Below the pieces are notes generated by a model that saw only the letters and a program-made list of their open reading frames with translations, had not been told where the DNA came from and did no database searches. Positions 57,688-64,000 of a DNA stretch of 64,000 nt are shown here, one piece after another. The position numbers and the translations under genes are program-made. Numbering within the stretch: position 1 is the first letter of the stretch; each line of letters starts with the position of its first letter. This DNA is from JAJKIV01 sp036741775 (GTDB lineage Bacteria > Gemmatimonadota > Gemmatimonadetes > Gemmatimonadales > Gemmatimonadaceae): the NCBI GenBank assembly GCA_036741775.1, contig DAINRQ010000025.1:4902-68901 (forward strand). The letters are read 5' to 3'.

Positions 57688-58691
57688 CGGTTGCCTCCGT
57701 CGTTCGTGGCGGGCGCTGCGGGCGCGCCATCGCCGTTGCCGAGGCTCGCTTCCACGCTCCGCACGTAGATGTCGTGCAAGGTCAGCTGCTCGGCGTGGAG
57801 AGATACGACTGCACAACGACTCCCGATGGCCACGAGGAGCTCGCTCAGCGGCGTGTCGGCGTCGGTGAGGACGGTGAGCTCATCGACTGCCGTGCGTTCC
57901 ACCTGCCTAACGGCGGCGTGGTCGGCAAGGGCGCCAGGGTCAGCCTCGCCGGCAAGACGCACGACGAGCCGCTGGCCGACGCTCCACGTTCGCCGCAGTT
58001 CCGCAATGGTGCCGCGAAGCACCTCGCGCCCACGGCTCAGCAGGATGACGCGGTCGGCGAGTCGTTCCACGAGCTGCATCTGATGCGCGCTCAAGAGCAC
58101 GGTCGTACCACCCTCACGAAGCTCCTGGACGATCCGAACGAAGAGGTCCTGGTTCAGCGGGTCGAGGCCCGAGAACGGCTCATCGAGGATGGCGAACCGC
58201 GGGCGATGCAGGACCGCGGACGCGAACTGGACCTTCTGCTGGTTACCCTTCGACAGCGCCTTGAGTGGTTCGTTCGCCCGGTCAGCGAGCTCGAACCGCT
58301 CGAGCCACTCCGCGGCCGCATGCGCGGCGTCGGAGCGGTTCATGCCTCGCAGGCGTCCGAAGTAGGCGAGCGTCCTCGCGGCGGAGACGTCCTGGTAGAG
58401 TCCGCGTTCCTCGGGGAGATATCCGAGCGCCGGCGCCGGGAGCGTCGACTGGTTCGCGCCATCTATATGGTAGGCGACTGTCCCGCGGTCAGGGCGAGTG
58501 AGGCCCACGAGCATGCGGATGAGTGTCGTCTTGCCCGCGCCATTGGGGCCGAGGAGGGCGACGATCTCGCCGGGACGTACCTCGAACGAGACGCCGTCAA
58601 CCGCCCGGACGGGACCGTACTCCTTGTGAACATCCGCGACCGAGAGCAGCCGGTCGCCGGTAGCTGAGAAACGCGCGGCGGAGTGACTCAC
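57684..58691 (-). CDS. ABC transporter ATP-binding protein (NatA-like)
   Basis: A 335-residue ATPase with Walker A LLGPNGAGKTTLIRMLVGLT, Q-loop region ALGYLPEERGLYQDVSAART, signature ALSKGNQQKVQFASAVLHRP (LSKGNQQK instead of LSGGQ, typical of the NatA/YhaQ group), Walker B FAILDEPFSGLD and H-loop LLSAHQMQLVERLAD. A C-terminal regulatory domain (RLVVRLAGEADPGAL onward) fits the DUF4162 extension. It couples to the ABC-2 permease by an ATGA overlap and probably exports sodium, a drug or a lipid. Confidence 0.9.
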   Translation of the reverse strand: MSHSAARFSATGDRLLSVADVHKEYGPVRAVDGVSFEVRPGEIVALLGPNGAGKTTLIRMLVGLTRPDRGTVAYHIDGANQSTLPAPALGYLPEERGLYQDVSAARTLAYFGRLRGMNRSDAAHAAAEWLERFELADRANEPLKALSKGNQQKVQFASAVLHRPRFAILDEPFSGLDPLNQDLFVRIVQELREGGTTVLLSAHQMQLVERLADRVILLSRGREVLRGTIAELRRTWSVGQRLVVRLAGEADPGALADHAAVRQVERTAVDELTVLTDADTPLSELLVAIGSRCAVVSLHAEQLTLHDIYVRSVEASLGNGDGAPAAPATNDGGNR

Positions 58692-58739
58692 GCGTCGAAG
58701 CCTATCTCACGCGTGCGCTGATGTGGAGGCCATTGCGGC

Positions 58740-59189
58740 TCAGGGAAGCAGCGTGAATCGCGCGCCGTGAGCGGGTTGGTAGGTTGAAAACCCGCGCCTG
58801 TCGAGTGTGAACACCGTCGAGATCCTCAGGGCCTCAGCAGCGGCGCAGAGGGTTGCATCGGCGTAATCCATGGGCAGCGCGACGTATCGCTCCATGAGCA
58901 CTCGCGATCGGCGGTGCCCGCCTGTTTCGACGCCGAGGATGGGGATGCGAGCCGCGAGTAACAGCTCGAGTGGCGCCCACGCCCGTCCGGCGCGATGCGC
59001 GAAGTGACAGGCCTCGGTCACGACCGCCTCGGTGGTCACGCATCGAGGGACGAGGTCGGGGAAGGCCTTTACACAGCGCTCATGCCACGCGTCGCGCGCA
59101 TCGAGCATCGCGACGAGCGGCCCGGTGTCGAGCAGCACGTCGCGGGCGGGGTGCGACCGGAGGGGTACTCGCTTGGTCGCGGGACTCAA
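58740..59189 (-). CDS. vapC: PIN-domain toxin (VapC-like)
   Basis: A 149-residue PIN nuclease with acidic residues Asp21 (VLLDTGPLVAMLD), Glu54/Glu59 (VTTEAVVTEACHF), Asp108/Asp111 (LPMDYADATLCAAAE) and Asp130 (VFTLDRRGF), all placed as in VapC. It cuts RNA (tRNA or rRNA in known members) unless bound by VapB. The start is a TTG at 59189, one base after the antitoxin stop; no ATG lies closer, and the first 17 residues are not essential to the fold. It pairs with the ribbon-helix-helix gene 59190-59450. Confidence 0.8.
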   Translation of the reverse strand: MSPATKRVPLRSHPARDVLLDTGPLVAMLDARDAWHERCVKAFPDLVPRCVTTEAVVTEACHFAHRAGRAWAPLELLLAARIPILGVETGGHRRSRVLMERYVALPMDYADATLCAAAEALRISTVFTLDRRGFSTYQPAHGARFTLLP

Positions 59190-59450
59190 TCATTCGCGCC
59201 AGTTATGGCGCCGAATCTGGGCCGCGAGCGCGTCGCGCTCGACGTCTTCGGGGTCGATGGACAGCGACCCGATGAGCGGCGCAATGCGCGACCAGGTCGT
59301 TGTGGGATCTTCAGGCACACTGCCTCCCAGGTAGGACTGCAGGGCTTCGCGCACGATCTGCGACGAAGGAACTCCACGCTCCCGCGCCTGCTGCCGCAGC
59401 TGCTCGGCGAGCTCGCGAGGGATACGCAGGGTAACCTGGTCGTCGTGCAT
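59190..59450 (-). CDS. vapB: Ribbon-helix-helix antitoxin (VapB-like)
   Basis: From ATG 59450 the 86-residue protein begins MHDDQVTLRIPRELAEQLRQ and continues ARERGVPSSQIVREALQSYL, a CopG/ribbon-helix-helix DNA-binding domain. A C-terminal tail (DPTTTWSRIAPLIGSLSIDP) would wrap the toxin. The open frame continues upstream to 59552 but runs through the AT-rich operator region, so 59450 is preferred. The stop abuts the toxin start. It should repress its own promoter through the repeats at 59451-59485. Confidence 0.8.
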   Translation of the reverse strand: MHDDQVTLRIPRELAEQLRQQARERGVPSSQIVREALQSYLGGSVPEDPTTTWSRIAPLIGSLSIDPEDVERDALAAQIRRHNWRE

Positions 59451-59485
59451 GCATTGCGATGTATTGCAATTGCATTGCGTGTCAA
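59451..59485 (-). promoter_or_regulatory. AT-rich repeated operator of vapBC
   Basis: Immediately upstream of the antitoxin ATG the sequence reads as overlapping copies of ATTGC and its complement (GCATTGCGATG, TATTGCAATTGCATTGCG), including the palindrome TGCAATTGCA. This is typical of ribbon-helix-helix binding sites and stands out in a GC-rich background. Confidence 0.55.
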
Positions 59486-59530
59486 GTCGTACAGCGCGTA
59501 CCTGGGTCAGGCGGCCGAGTGGCTTGACGA

Positions 59531-59794
59531 CTACTTGGACGCTGAAAGCCACCGCTCGAGCTCTGCGTAGTCGACGATGACCGGGCCGCTCTCACGAAGA
59601 CGCGCGTCGATCAGGTCGTCGGCGTAGCCGGTAGGCAGCCCCGTGTCGCGATTTACGATCCACGAAAAACGCCTCTCGCGCTCGCGACCCTTGAGGAGCG
59701 AGCGTGGTGAATGGCCGAGTAGTCGGGCGACGGCGCCGTAGGTGGCGCGCTGCCCGTGTTGGTCGAGCTTGTCGACGATCTCTTCGAGCGTCAT
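59531..59794 (-). CDS. Small conserved hypothetical protein
   Basis: The 87-residue protein (MTLEEIVDKLDQHGQRATYG, AVARLLGHSPRSLLKGRERE, FSWIVNRDTGLPTGYADDLI, DARLRESGPVIVDYAELERW) belongs to a recognisable but unnamed small family found as single genes in many bacteria. The first half resembles a winged-helix or alkyltransferase-like (Ogt C-terminal) DNA-binding fold: YGAVARLLGHSPRSL is similar to the helix-turn-helix of such domains, and SWIVNRDTGLPTGY to their wing. The active Cys of Ogt is absent. A DNA- or RNA-binding role is likely. Confidence 0.65.
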   Translation of the reverse strand: MTLEEIVDKLDQHGQRATYGAVARLLGHSPRSLLKGRERERRFSWIVNRDTGLPTGYADDLIDARLRESGPVIVDYAELERWLSASK

Positions 59795-59824
59795 GAGCCC
59801 CTCGTGGATCGTGTTGGGGTGGGC

Positions 59825-60532
59825 CTACTGCGGCGGATTGATCGCTTTCGTTTCGAGACGCTCGAAGTCGGGGTGCTCGAAGATCGGCGCCTTGACGCCG
59901 TCCTTCTTCCCGACGGCGTCATGGATGGCGCCGGCCAAGGCGGCGATGATTTGGTTGGAGCGCTCGACCTGCGCGAGCAGCTTGTCGACATCGCGGGATT
60001 CCCAGTACCCGGCTTCGTCGTTCACCGTAACCTCGAACCCCAACTCCACGGCGGCGTCGAGGAGCGCCACGATCGACGTGTGGCAGCGCACGAAGTGTTC
60101 GGCGCTCACGATGGACGCATACTGGGTCTTACAGACCGCTCCGTAGTGCCACGTCCATGGTTGGCCGCGGACGACTTTCCAGTCCTCGTCGCGAGGCGGG
60201 ACCCAGGCCACACCGATGGGCACGGGCTCGCAATGCTCCCCGGGCATGACGGTGAATCCAATGGCGTCGGGCATGACGTCGCCGAACCCGCCATGCTCGG
60301 GGTCGTCCTCGTCAGGCCCATACGAGGCCCACAGCCGGAAGGCGTACTGGAAAGCCGTCGGCGGGTCGGGCATGTCGCCCAACGTCTCACCGGCTTCCAG
60401 CGTGATGATGGGTCCGACCTTCGCGAACGGCAGCTCCTCCGCCGCGGTTTTGAGCTGGGCCACAAGCTGGGCGACGGTGGCCCGCGGTGTGGACGCGGGG
60501 AGGTGGAGCTGGTAGGCGATGCTCAAGCCCAT
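59825..60532 (-). CDS. Conserved hypothetical protein
   Basis: A 235-residue soluble protein beginning MGLSIAYQLHLPASTPRATV. The central part (GFTVMPGEHCEPVPIGVAWV, RDEDWKVVRGQPWTWHYGAV, CKTQYASIVSAEHFVRCHTS) is dense in Trp, His and Cys, suggesting a metal or ligand site. A helical C-terminal part follows (DVDKLLAQVERSNQIIAALA). I know the look of this family from scattered genomes but no function. Thirty bases separate it from the small gene downstream, so the two may be cotranscribed. Confidence 0.6.
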   Translation of the reverse strand: MGLSIAYQLHLPASTPRATVAQLVAQLKTAAEELPFAKVGPIITLEAGETLGDMPDPPTAFQYAFRLWASYGPDEDDPEHGGFGDVMPDAIGFTVMPGEHCEPVPIGVAWVPPRDEDWKVVRGQPWTWHYGAVCKTQYASIVSAEHFVRCHTSIVALLDAAVELGFEVTVNDEAGYWESRDVDKLLAQVERSNQIIAALAGAIHDAVGKKDGVKAPIFEHPDFERLETKAINPPQ

Positions 60533-60691
60533 ATCGGGAAACGGGAATCGGGAATCGGAACGCTAGGACCTTGGAACCGGACTCGCTGCGGAGGCAGCCA
60601 TCTCGGTAGCGGCGAATATGCGTGCGTCAGCAAAAATGCCGGCATCGTAAGCCATCGCGCCGACATCGTTTCCTCGCGCTCCTCCGAGCCT

Positions 60692-61016
60692 TGTCATTCC
60701 CGAGCGGAGCGGCCTTCAGGCCGCGCCGTCGAGGTATCGCAGTCTTCTTGATAGAGGGTCAGATCCCTCTACCGGGATGTCTTTAGAAGACCTGGACGCG
60801 GGTGGCCGCGGATTTCGCCGATTCCGCAGAATCCCTCTACCGGGAAAGCCTGAGAAGGCCGAAACGCCGATGAGCCGATTACACCGATTTCGCAGAATCC
60901 CTCTATCGGGAGACCTTGCAGCGCGGGAGTAGCAACTCTCCTGGTAGAGGGAGGATCCGCGACTTCTGCGAAATCCGCGTAATCGGCGTCAGGTCTTCTT
61001 CGTCGTCCCGGTAGAG
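60692..61016. repeat. Large composite repeat cluster
   Basis: Starts GTCATTCCCGAGCGG and contains the centre CCCTCTACCGGGA (and its variants or complement TCCCGGTAGAGG) four or five times. These are interleaved with arms TTTCGCCGATTCCGCAGAA, TTTCGCAGAATCCC and TTCTGCGAAATCCGCG. It is the same two element families as at 43292-43599, in a longer arrangement. It fills the gene-free stretch 60533-61088. Confidence 0.7.
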
Positions 61017-61088
61017 GGGCCAGGCGCGACACGCGGCCACGTACTGCAGCCGGCTTCGATCCGATTGTCTCGACGGGCGACGTGCGCA

Positions 61089-62822
61089 TCAGTCTCGGCG
61101 CGCGGCGACCCACCGGTCGACCTTCGCGCCGAGTGACGCCAGTGTGATCGTGCCGTCCTTCAGGACTTCGTGATGGAACTCCGGCGACCGGAAGCGCGTG
61201 CCTAACGTGCGCTCCGCCGCCTCGCGGTACGAGCGGATGGCCTCGAACCCGATGTAGTACGTCGCGAGCTGGCCGGGGGTCGCCGCATGGCGATCCGCGT
61301 AGGCACCCGCCATCGCCGGTGATCGTCCGCCGAGTGCGACCATGGAGTCGACGAGCTGCTGTCGCGACCAGCCACGGGTGTGGTATCCGATGTCGAGATA
61401 CGCGGCGACAGCGACATCGAGCAGGTGCACGAGGTAGCCGACTCGGTCGAGCGGCGTGACGTACAGACCCATCTCGTCGCCGAGTCGCTCGGCGTAGATC
61501 CCCCACCCTTCGGTGAAGCCGCCGAACGAGAGCTCGCGCATGACGGGATGCACTGCGGGGCCGCGCCGTGCGGCAATGCGCTGGAGATGATGCCCGGGGT
61601 ACGCCTCGTGCGCGACGGCGTTCGCCACGGACATGCGCTCCATGCGCGCGAGGTTCACGAGGAACTGCGCTGGCCGACTGCCGTCCTCGGGCGCGCGGAG
61701 GTACTGCGGCGGGAGGTTCGCGCGCTCCTGAAACTCGGGGTAGGGCGTGACGACGATGGACTCGGGCTGGAACTCCGCGACGACGCGAGCGATGCGCGTG
61801 GCCGCATGGACCGTCATGGCGCGGTATGCCGCGAGCACGGAGTCGCGCGTCGGGAAGGTGAAGCGGCGATCGTCGCGCAGCTGGATCACGCCACGCGAGA
61901 CGTTCGCGTCGCCCGTGAGCTCGCGGACGAGCGGTGCGAGCTCCGTGGTAATGCGATCGAGGTCGCGACGCGCGTTGCGCATGATGGTATCGACGTCCAC
62001 TTCGACCGACGTGCGGGCGCGCAGCGTTGCCGCATAGCACTTCCTGCCATCAGGCAGCGTGGAGAGCGAGCCATCCGCCCGCGCTCGCGGCGTGTACCGA
62101 TCGCGGAGGAACGACTGGTGGGCGCGGGCGGCAGGGTAAATGGTGTCCGCGAGTAGCGCTCGCCATGCGGCACGGAACGCGGGCGTCGAGTCGCGGGTCG
62201 CGGGGGCGTAGAGTGGCGACCGCGTCGGGTCGGGCGGTAAGAGGTCGTCGTACTGCCGGATCACGGTCGCGATGACATCGCGCGAGGCGGTGTACCCCGA
62301 GTCGAGCCCGCGCTGGAGCAGTGTCCGCTCGGCCTCGATTGCCGCGGGGAGCGCGCGGAATACCGAGAGTGCGCGAGCGCGAGCGTCGTCGGTTCCCACC
62401 GTCTGCACGCGCGCGGCGTTCGATGCGACCACGTGCCATCCGCCGAACTGGCTGCTGATCGCCCAGAGATGTGTGTTGCACACGCGTGTGCCGATGGACG
62501 ACTCCGCCGATTCCCGAAGGTTGTCGTACAGCAACTGGTCGGTGGGGCTCGTGAGGGCGTTGCGGTCGACCTGGCGAAGGCTCGCCGCGACGCGGTCCAC
62601 ACGACGCCGGGTCGCGATGCGGGTGGAATCGGAGAGGTCGGCCCACACGCGCCCGGGCGTTACCGGTTGATTCAGAGCGAGAAACGAATCGGCGGCGACG
62701 CGAAGCGCGGCGCTCACGCCATCTCCCGTGAGCGAGGCAGGCGCGGCGGCGGACTGGCCCGACTGGTGCGGGGCGCAGGCGGCGACGGTCAGCAGCGCCA
62801 CGACCAAGTAATTGCTTCGCAT
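61089..62822 (-). CDS. DUF885 family metallopeptidase-like lipoprotein
   Basis: ATG 62822 gives a 577-residue precursor with a lipobox (VVALLTVAACAPHQ, Cys about residue 16), then a DUF885 domain. The zinc-site signature is AVAHEAYPGHHLQRIAARRG near residues 404-423 (HExxx-HH variant) with a downstream acidic partner in FGGFTEGWGIYAERLGDEMG. Other family segments are LLYDNLRESAESSIGTRVCN, YYIGFEAIRSYREAAERTLG and FHHEVLKDGTITLASLGAKV. DUF885 proteins are exported metallopeptidases or peptide-ester hydrolases of uncertain substrate. The frame continues upstream to 63080, but without a signal peptide, so 62822 is chosen. Confidence 0.88.
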   Translation of the reverse strand: MRSNYLVVALLTVAACAPHQSGQSAAAPASLTGDGVSAALRVAADSFLALNQPVTPGRVWADLSDSTRIATRRRVDRVAASLRQVDRNALTSPTDQLLYDNLRESAESSIGTRVCNTHLWAISSQFGGWHVVASNAARVQTVGTDDARARALSVFRALPAAIEAERTLLQRGLDSGYTASRDVIATVIRQYDDLLPPDPTRSPLYAPATRDSTPAFRAAWRALLADTIYPAARAHQSFLRDRYTPRARADGSLSTLPDGRKCYAATLRARTSVEVDVDTIMRNARRDLDRITTELAPLVRELTGDANVSRGVIQLRDDRRFTFPTRDSVLAAYRAMTVHAATRIARVVAEFQPESIVVTPYPEFQERANLPPQYLRAPEDGSRPAQFLVNLARMERMSVANAVAHEAYPGHHLQRIAARRGPAVHPVMRELSFGGFTEGWGIYAERLGDEMGLYVTPLDRVGYLVHLLDVAVAAYLDIGYHTRGWSRQQLVDSMVALGGRSPAMAGAYADRHAATPGQLATYYIGFEAIRSYREAAERTLGTRFRSPEFHHEVLKDGTITLASLGAKVDRWVAARRD

Positions 62823-63034
62823 GGGGATAGCCGGTGGCGGGGAGGATCGGCGACGGTCGCTTAATGAAACCGTCGGGCGTCGGCGGAACCTAGAACGATC
62901 CTGTTGCTCAAGCGCCCAAGGCGAGGGGCGTATCAGCGTTGTCCCGACGCCGGGTCGGGCTTCCGCCGATCCTGCGATGCGGCTGGAGGCGGCATCTTCC
63001 GGTAGCGGTTCGAGGCATCGACATCGGAGGACCC

Positions 63035-63406
63035 ATGCGCTTGGCGCTCGCGATATTGATGGCGCTTCACGGGATAGCACACATGGTTGGTTTCGCGAGC
63101 TCGTGGCAGCTCGCGGCGTCGAGCGACCTTCCCTACAAGACGACCGTCCTGAACGGGCGCGTGGACCTGGGTGACAGGGGCATTCGCGCGCTTGGCGTGC
63201 TCTGGGTCCTGGCAGCTCTGGCGTTCGTGTTCGTCGCGGCCGGGGCAGTGCTCGAGGCGGGTTGGTGGACGCAGGCAGCCGTGGTCACCGCGGTCGGATC
63301 ACTCGCACTCACGCTTCTCGAGCTTCCGGCGGCGAGGATCGGGCTCGCCCTCAACGTGTTCCTGATCGCGGTTGTGCTTCTGCTGCAGCGGCTCGATTTG
63401 GTCTGA
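63035..63406 (+). CDS. Small four-helix membrane protein
   Basis: ATG 63035 is preceded by GGAGG at 5 bases. The 123-residue protein has hydrophobic segments at residues 1-20 (RLALAILMALHGIAHMVGFA), 50-70 (ALGVLWVLAALAFVFVAAGA), 77-95 and 100-120. A loop PYKTTVLNGRVDLGDRGIRA lies between the first two, and HGIAHMVGF carries two His residues in the first helix. It is a conserved hypothetical membrane family. Divergent from the DUF885 gene. Confidence 0.65.
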   Translation: MRLALAILMALHGIAHMVGFASSWQLAASSDLPYKTTVLNGRVDLGDRGIRALGVLWVLAALAFVFVAAGAVLEAGWWTQAAVVTAVGSLALTLLELPAARIGLALNVFLIAVVLLLQRLDLV

Positions 63407-63522
63407 ACTGGCATCCGCCGCGGTAGTGCAGCCAGCACAGGAGGCTCGGCGACGGAGCTGGGCAGTAATCAGTGGTCAGTCGTCACTCGTAATGAATCGG
63501 ACGGCCGAACGACGCCGGCTGG

Positions 63523-64000
63523 TTAGGCGAGTAGCAGCTCGAGGTCCTCGCGCCGGATGCGCGACATGAGATTCGTGTCGCCGCCGATGATCGCCTCGGC
63601 GAGGTCGCGCTTCGAGTTCTGCAGCTCGAGCACCTTCTCTTCCACGGTGTCGCGCACGATGAGGCGCGACGCGAAGACCCGGCGCGTCTGCCCGATGCGA
63701 TGCGTGCGGTCGATCGCCTGCGCCTCGACCGCCGGATTCCACCACGGGTCCAGCAGGAACACGTAGTCCGCCGCCGTCAGGTTGAGTCCCAGGCCACCGG
63801 CCTTGAGGCTGATCAGGAAGATCCCGCACGCGGGGTCGGTCTGGAATCGCCTCACGCGCTCCTCCCGATCTCGCGTCTGGCCATCGAGGTACTCGTAGAC
63901 GAGCTTCTCCGCCTCGAGCTGCGGCTTGAGCAACGCCAGGAGCGACGTGAACTGCGAGAACACGAGCGCCTTGTGCCCCTCGGCCACGATCTCGGCGAGC
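63523..64000 (-). CDS. SNF2-family helicase, C-terminal part (runs off the right edge)
   Basis: The 159 visible residues are the second RecA-like lobe of a Swi2/Snf2 ATPase: GHKALVFSQFTSLLALLKPQ, LDGQTRDREERVRRFQTD, LISLKAGGLGLNLTAADYVF, DPWWNPAVEAQAIDRTHRIG (motif VI, with QAIDRTHRIGQ) and VFASRLIVRDTVEEKVLELQ. It ends LEDLELLLA-like. The N-terminal lobe and any accessory domain lie outside the window. In bacteria these proteins (HepA/RapA-like or DISARM/phage-defence associated) remodel nucleoprotein; the type cannot be told from this piece. Confidence 0.92.
   Translation of the reverse strand, partial: LAEIVAEGHKALVFSQFTSLLALLKPQLEAEKLVYEYLDGQTRDREERVRRFQTDPACGIFLISLKAGGLGLNLTAADYVFLLDPWWNPAVEAQAIDRTHRIGQTRRVFASRLIVRDTVEEKVLELQNSKRDLAEAIIGGDTNLMSRIRREDLELLLA

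Noticed and set aside
60692..61016. CRISPR-like array
   Set aside because: The repeated units are not evenly spaced, are palindromic mobile-element parts, and no cas genes are nearby.
61017..62040. 423-codon minus-strand frame overlapping the DUF885 gene
   Set aside because: Out-of-frame shadow of the peptidase that runs into the repeat cluster; extremely Arg/His-rich.

Overview
The window is high-GC (roughly two thirds or more G+C by eye), densely coded and full of secreted lipoproteins, metallo- and sugar-processing enzymes, two-component signalling and small toxin-antitoxin modules. The style (choice-of-anchor-Q beta-helix lipoproteins, DUF885 peptidase, DUF1080/Gfo-Idh-MocA pair, Reg_prop-type sensor kinase, ADOP permease debris) best suits a soil Gemmatimonadota-like bacterium; this is inference from gene content, not from a marker gene. 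Two 100-N runs (10592-10691, 41067-41166) show a scaffolded draft or metagenome assembly. No rRNA, tRNA or CRISPR array was seen.

Layout. 1-3.6 kb: accessory patch with a higBA toxin-antitoxin pair and three operator-like sites, a candidate HEPN ribonuclease, a small conserved protein and an IS21 istB remnant. 3.7-11.4 kb: three members (one intact, two broken) of a beta-helix lipoprotein family, interleaved with a DUF1080/oxidoreductase operon. 11.5-15.3 kb: SBP56 methanethiol-oxidase-like protein, membrane proteins, and a nucleotidyltransferase two-gene module with its own promoter/operator. 15.4-25.4 kb: NarL-type response regulator and beta-propeller sensor kinase, divergent from five co-oriented genes for exported proteins. 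25.5-36.2 kb: vWA protein, AddB, AddA and two tandem WYL regulators (PafB/PafC-like). 36.4-43.2 kb: animal-type haem peroxidase, a second intact beta-helix lipoprotein, another lipoprotein, and a hydrolase pair cut by the second gap. 43.7-47.4 kb: YceH, a DUF481 outer-membrane protein and small unknowns. 47.4-56.5 kb: the most striking region, a probable NAD-signal-based conflict (immune) locus with TIR-TM-propeller, amidase, alpha/beta hydrolase, TPR-S-trypsin, DrHyd-TPR-S, SLOG-like, methyltransferase-like and DrHyd-macro proteins. 56.5-64 kb: ABC-2 exporter, vapBC, unknowns, DUF885 peptidase, small membrane protein and the C-terminal end of a SNF2 helicase.

How the parts fit. The 47-56 kb genes combine domains that make, sense or erase NAD-derived nucleotides (TIR, DrHyd, macro, SLOG-like) with effectors that cut protein, lipid ester or peptidoglycan bonds (trypsin, alpha/beta hydrolase, amidase), which is what a threshold-gated abortive-infection system would look like. 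AddAB with adjacent WYL regulators looks like a DNA-break repair unit. The sensor kinase/regulator pair sits back-to-back with the exported-protein gene cluster and may control it.

Across the whole window two dispersed signals stand out: an 8-mer GCCTAACG/CGTTAGGC present about 27 times (44 times as the 6-bp core), and MITE/REP-like inverted-repeat elements that in three consecutive genes (vWA, addB, addA) lie in frame inside the coding sequence.
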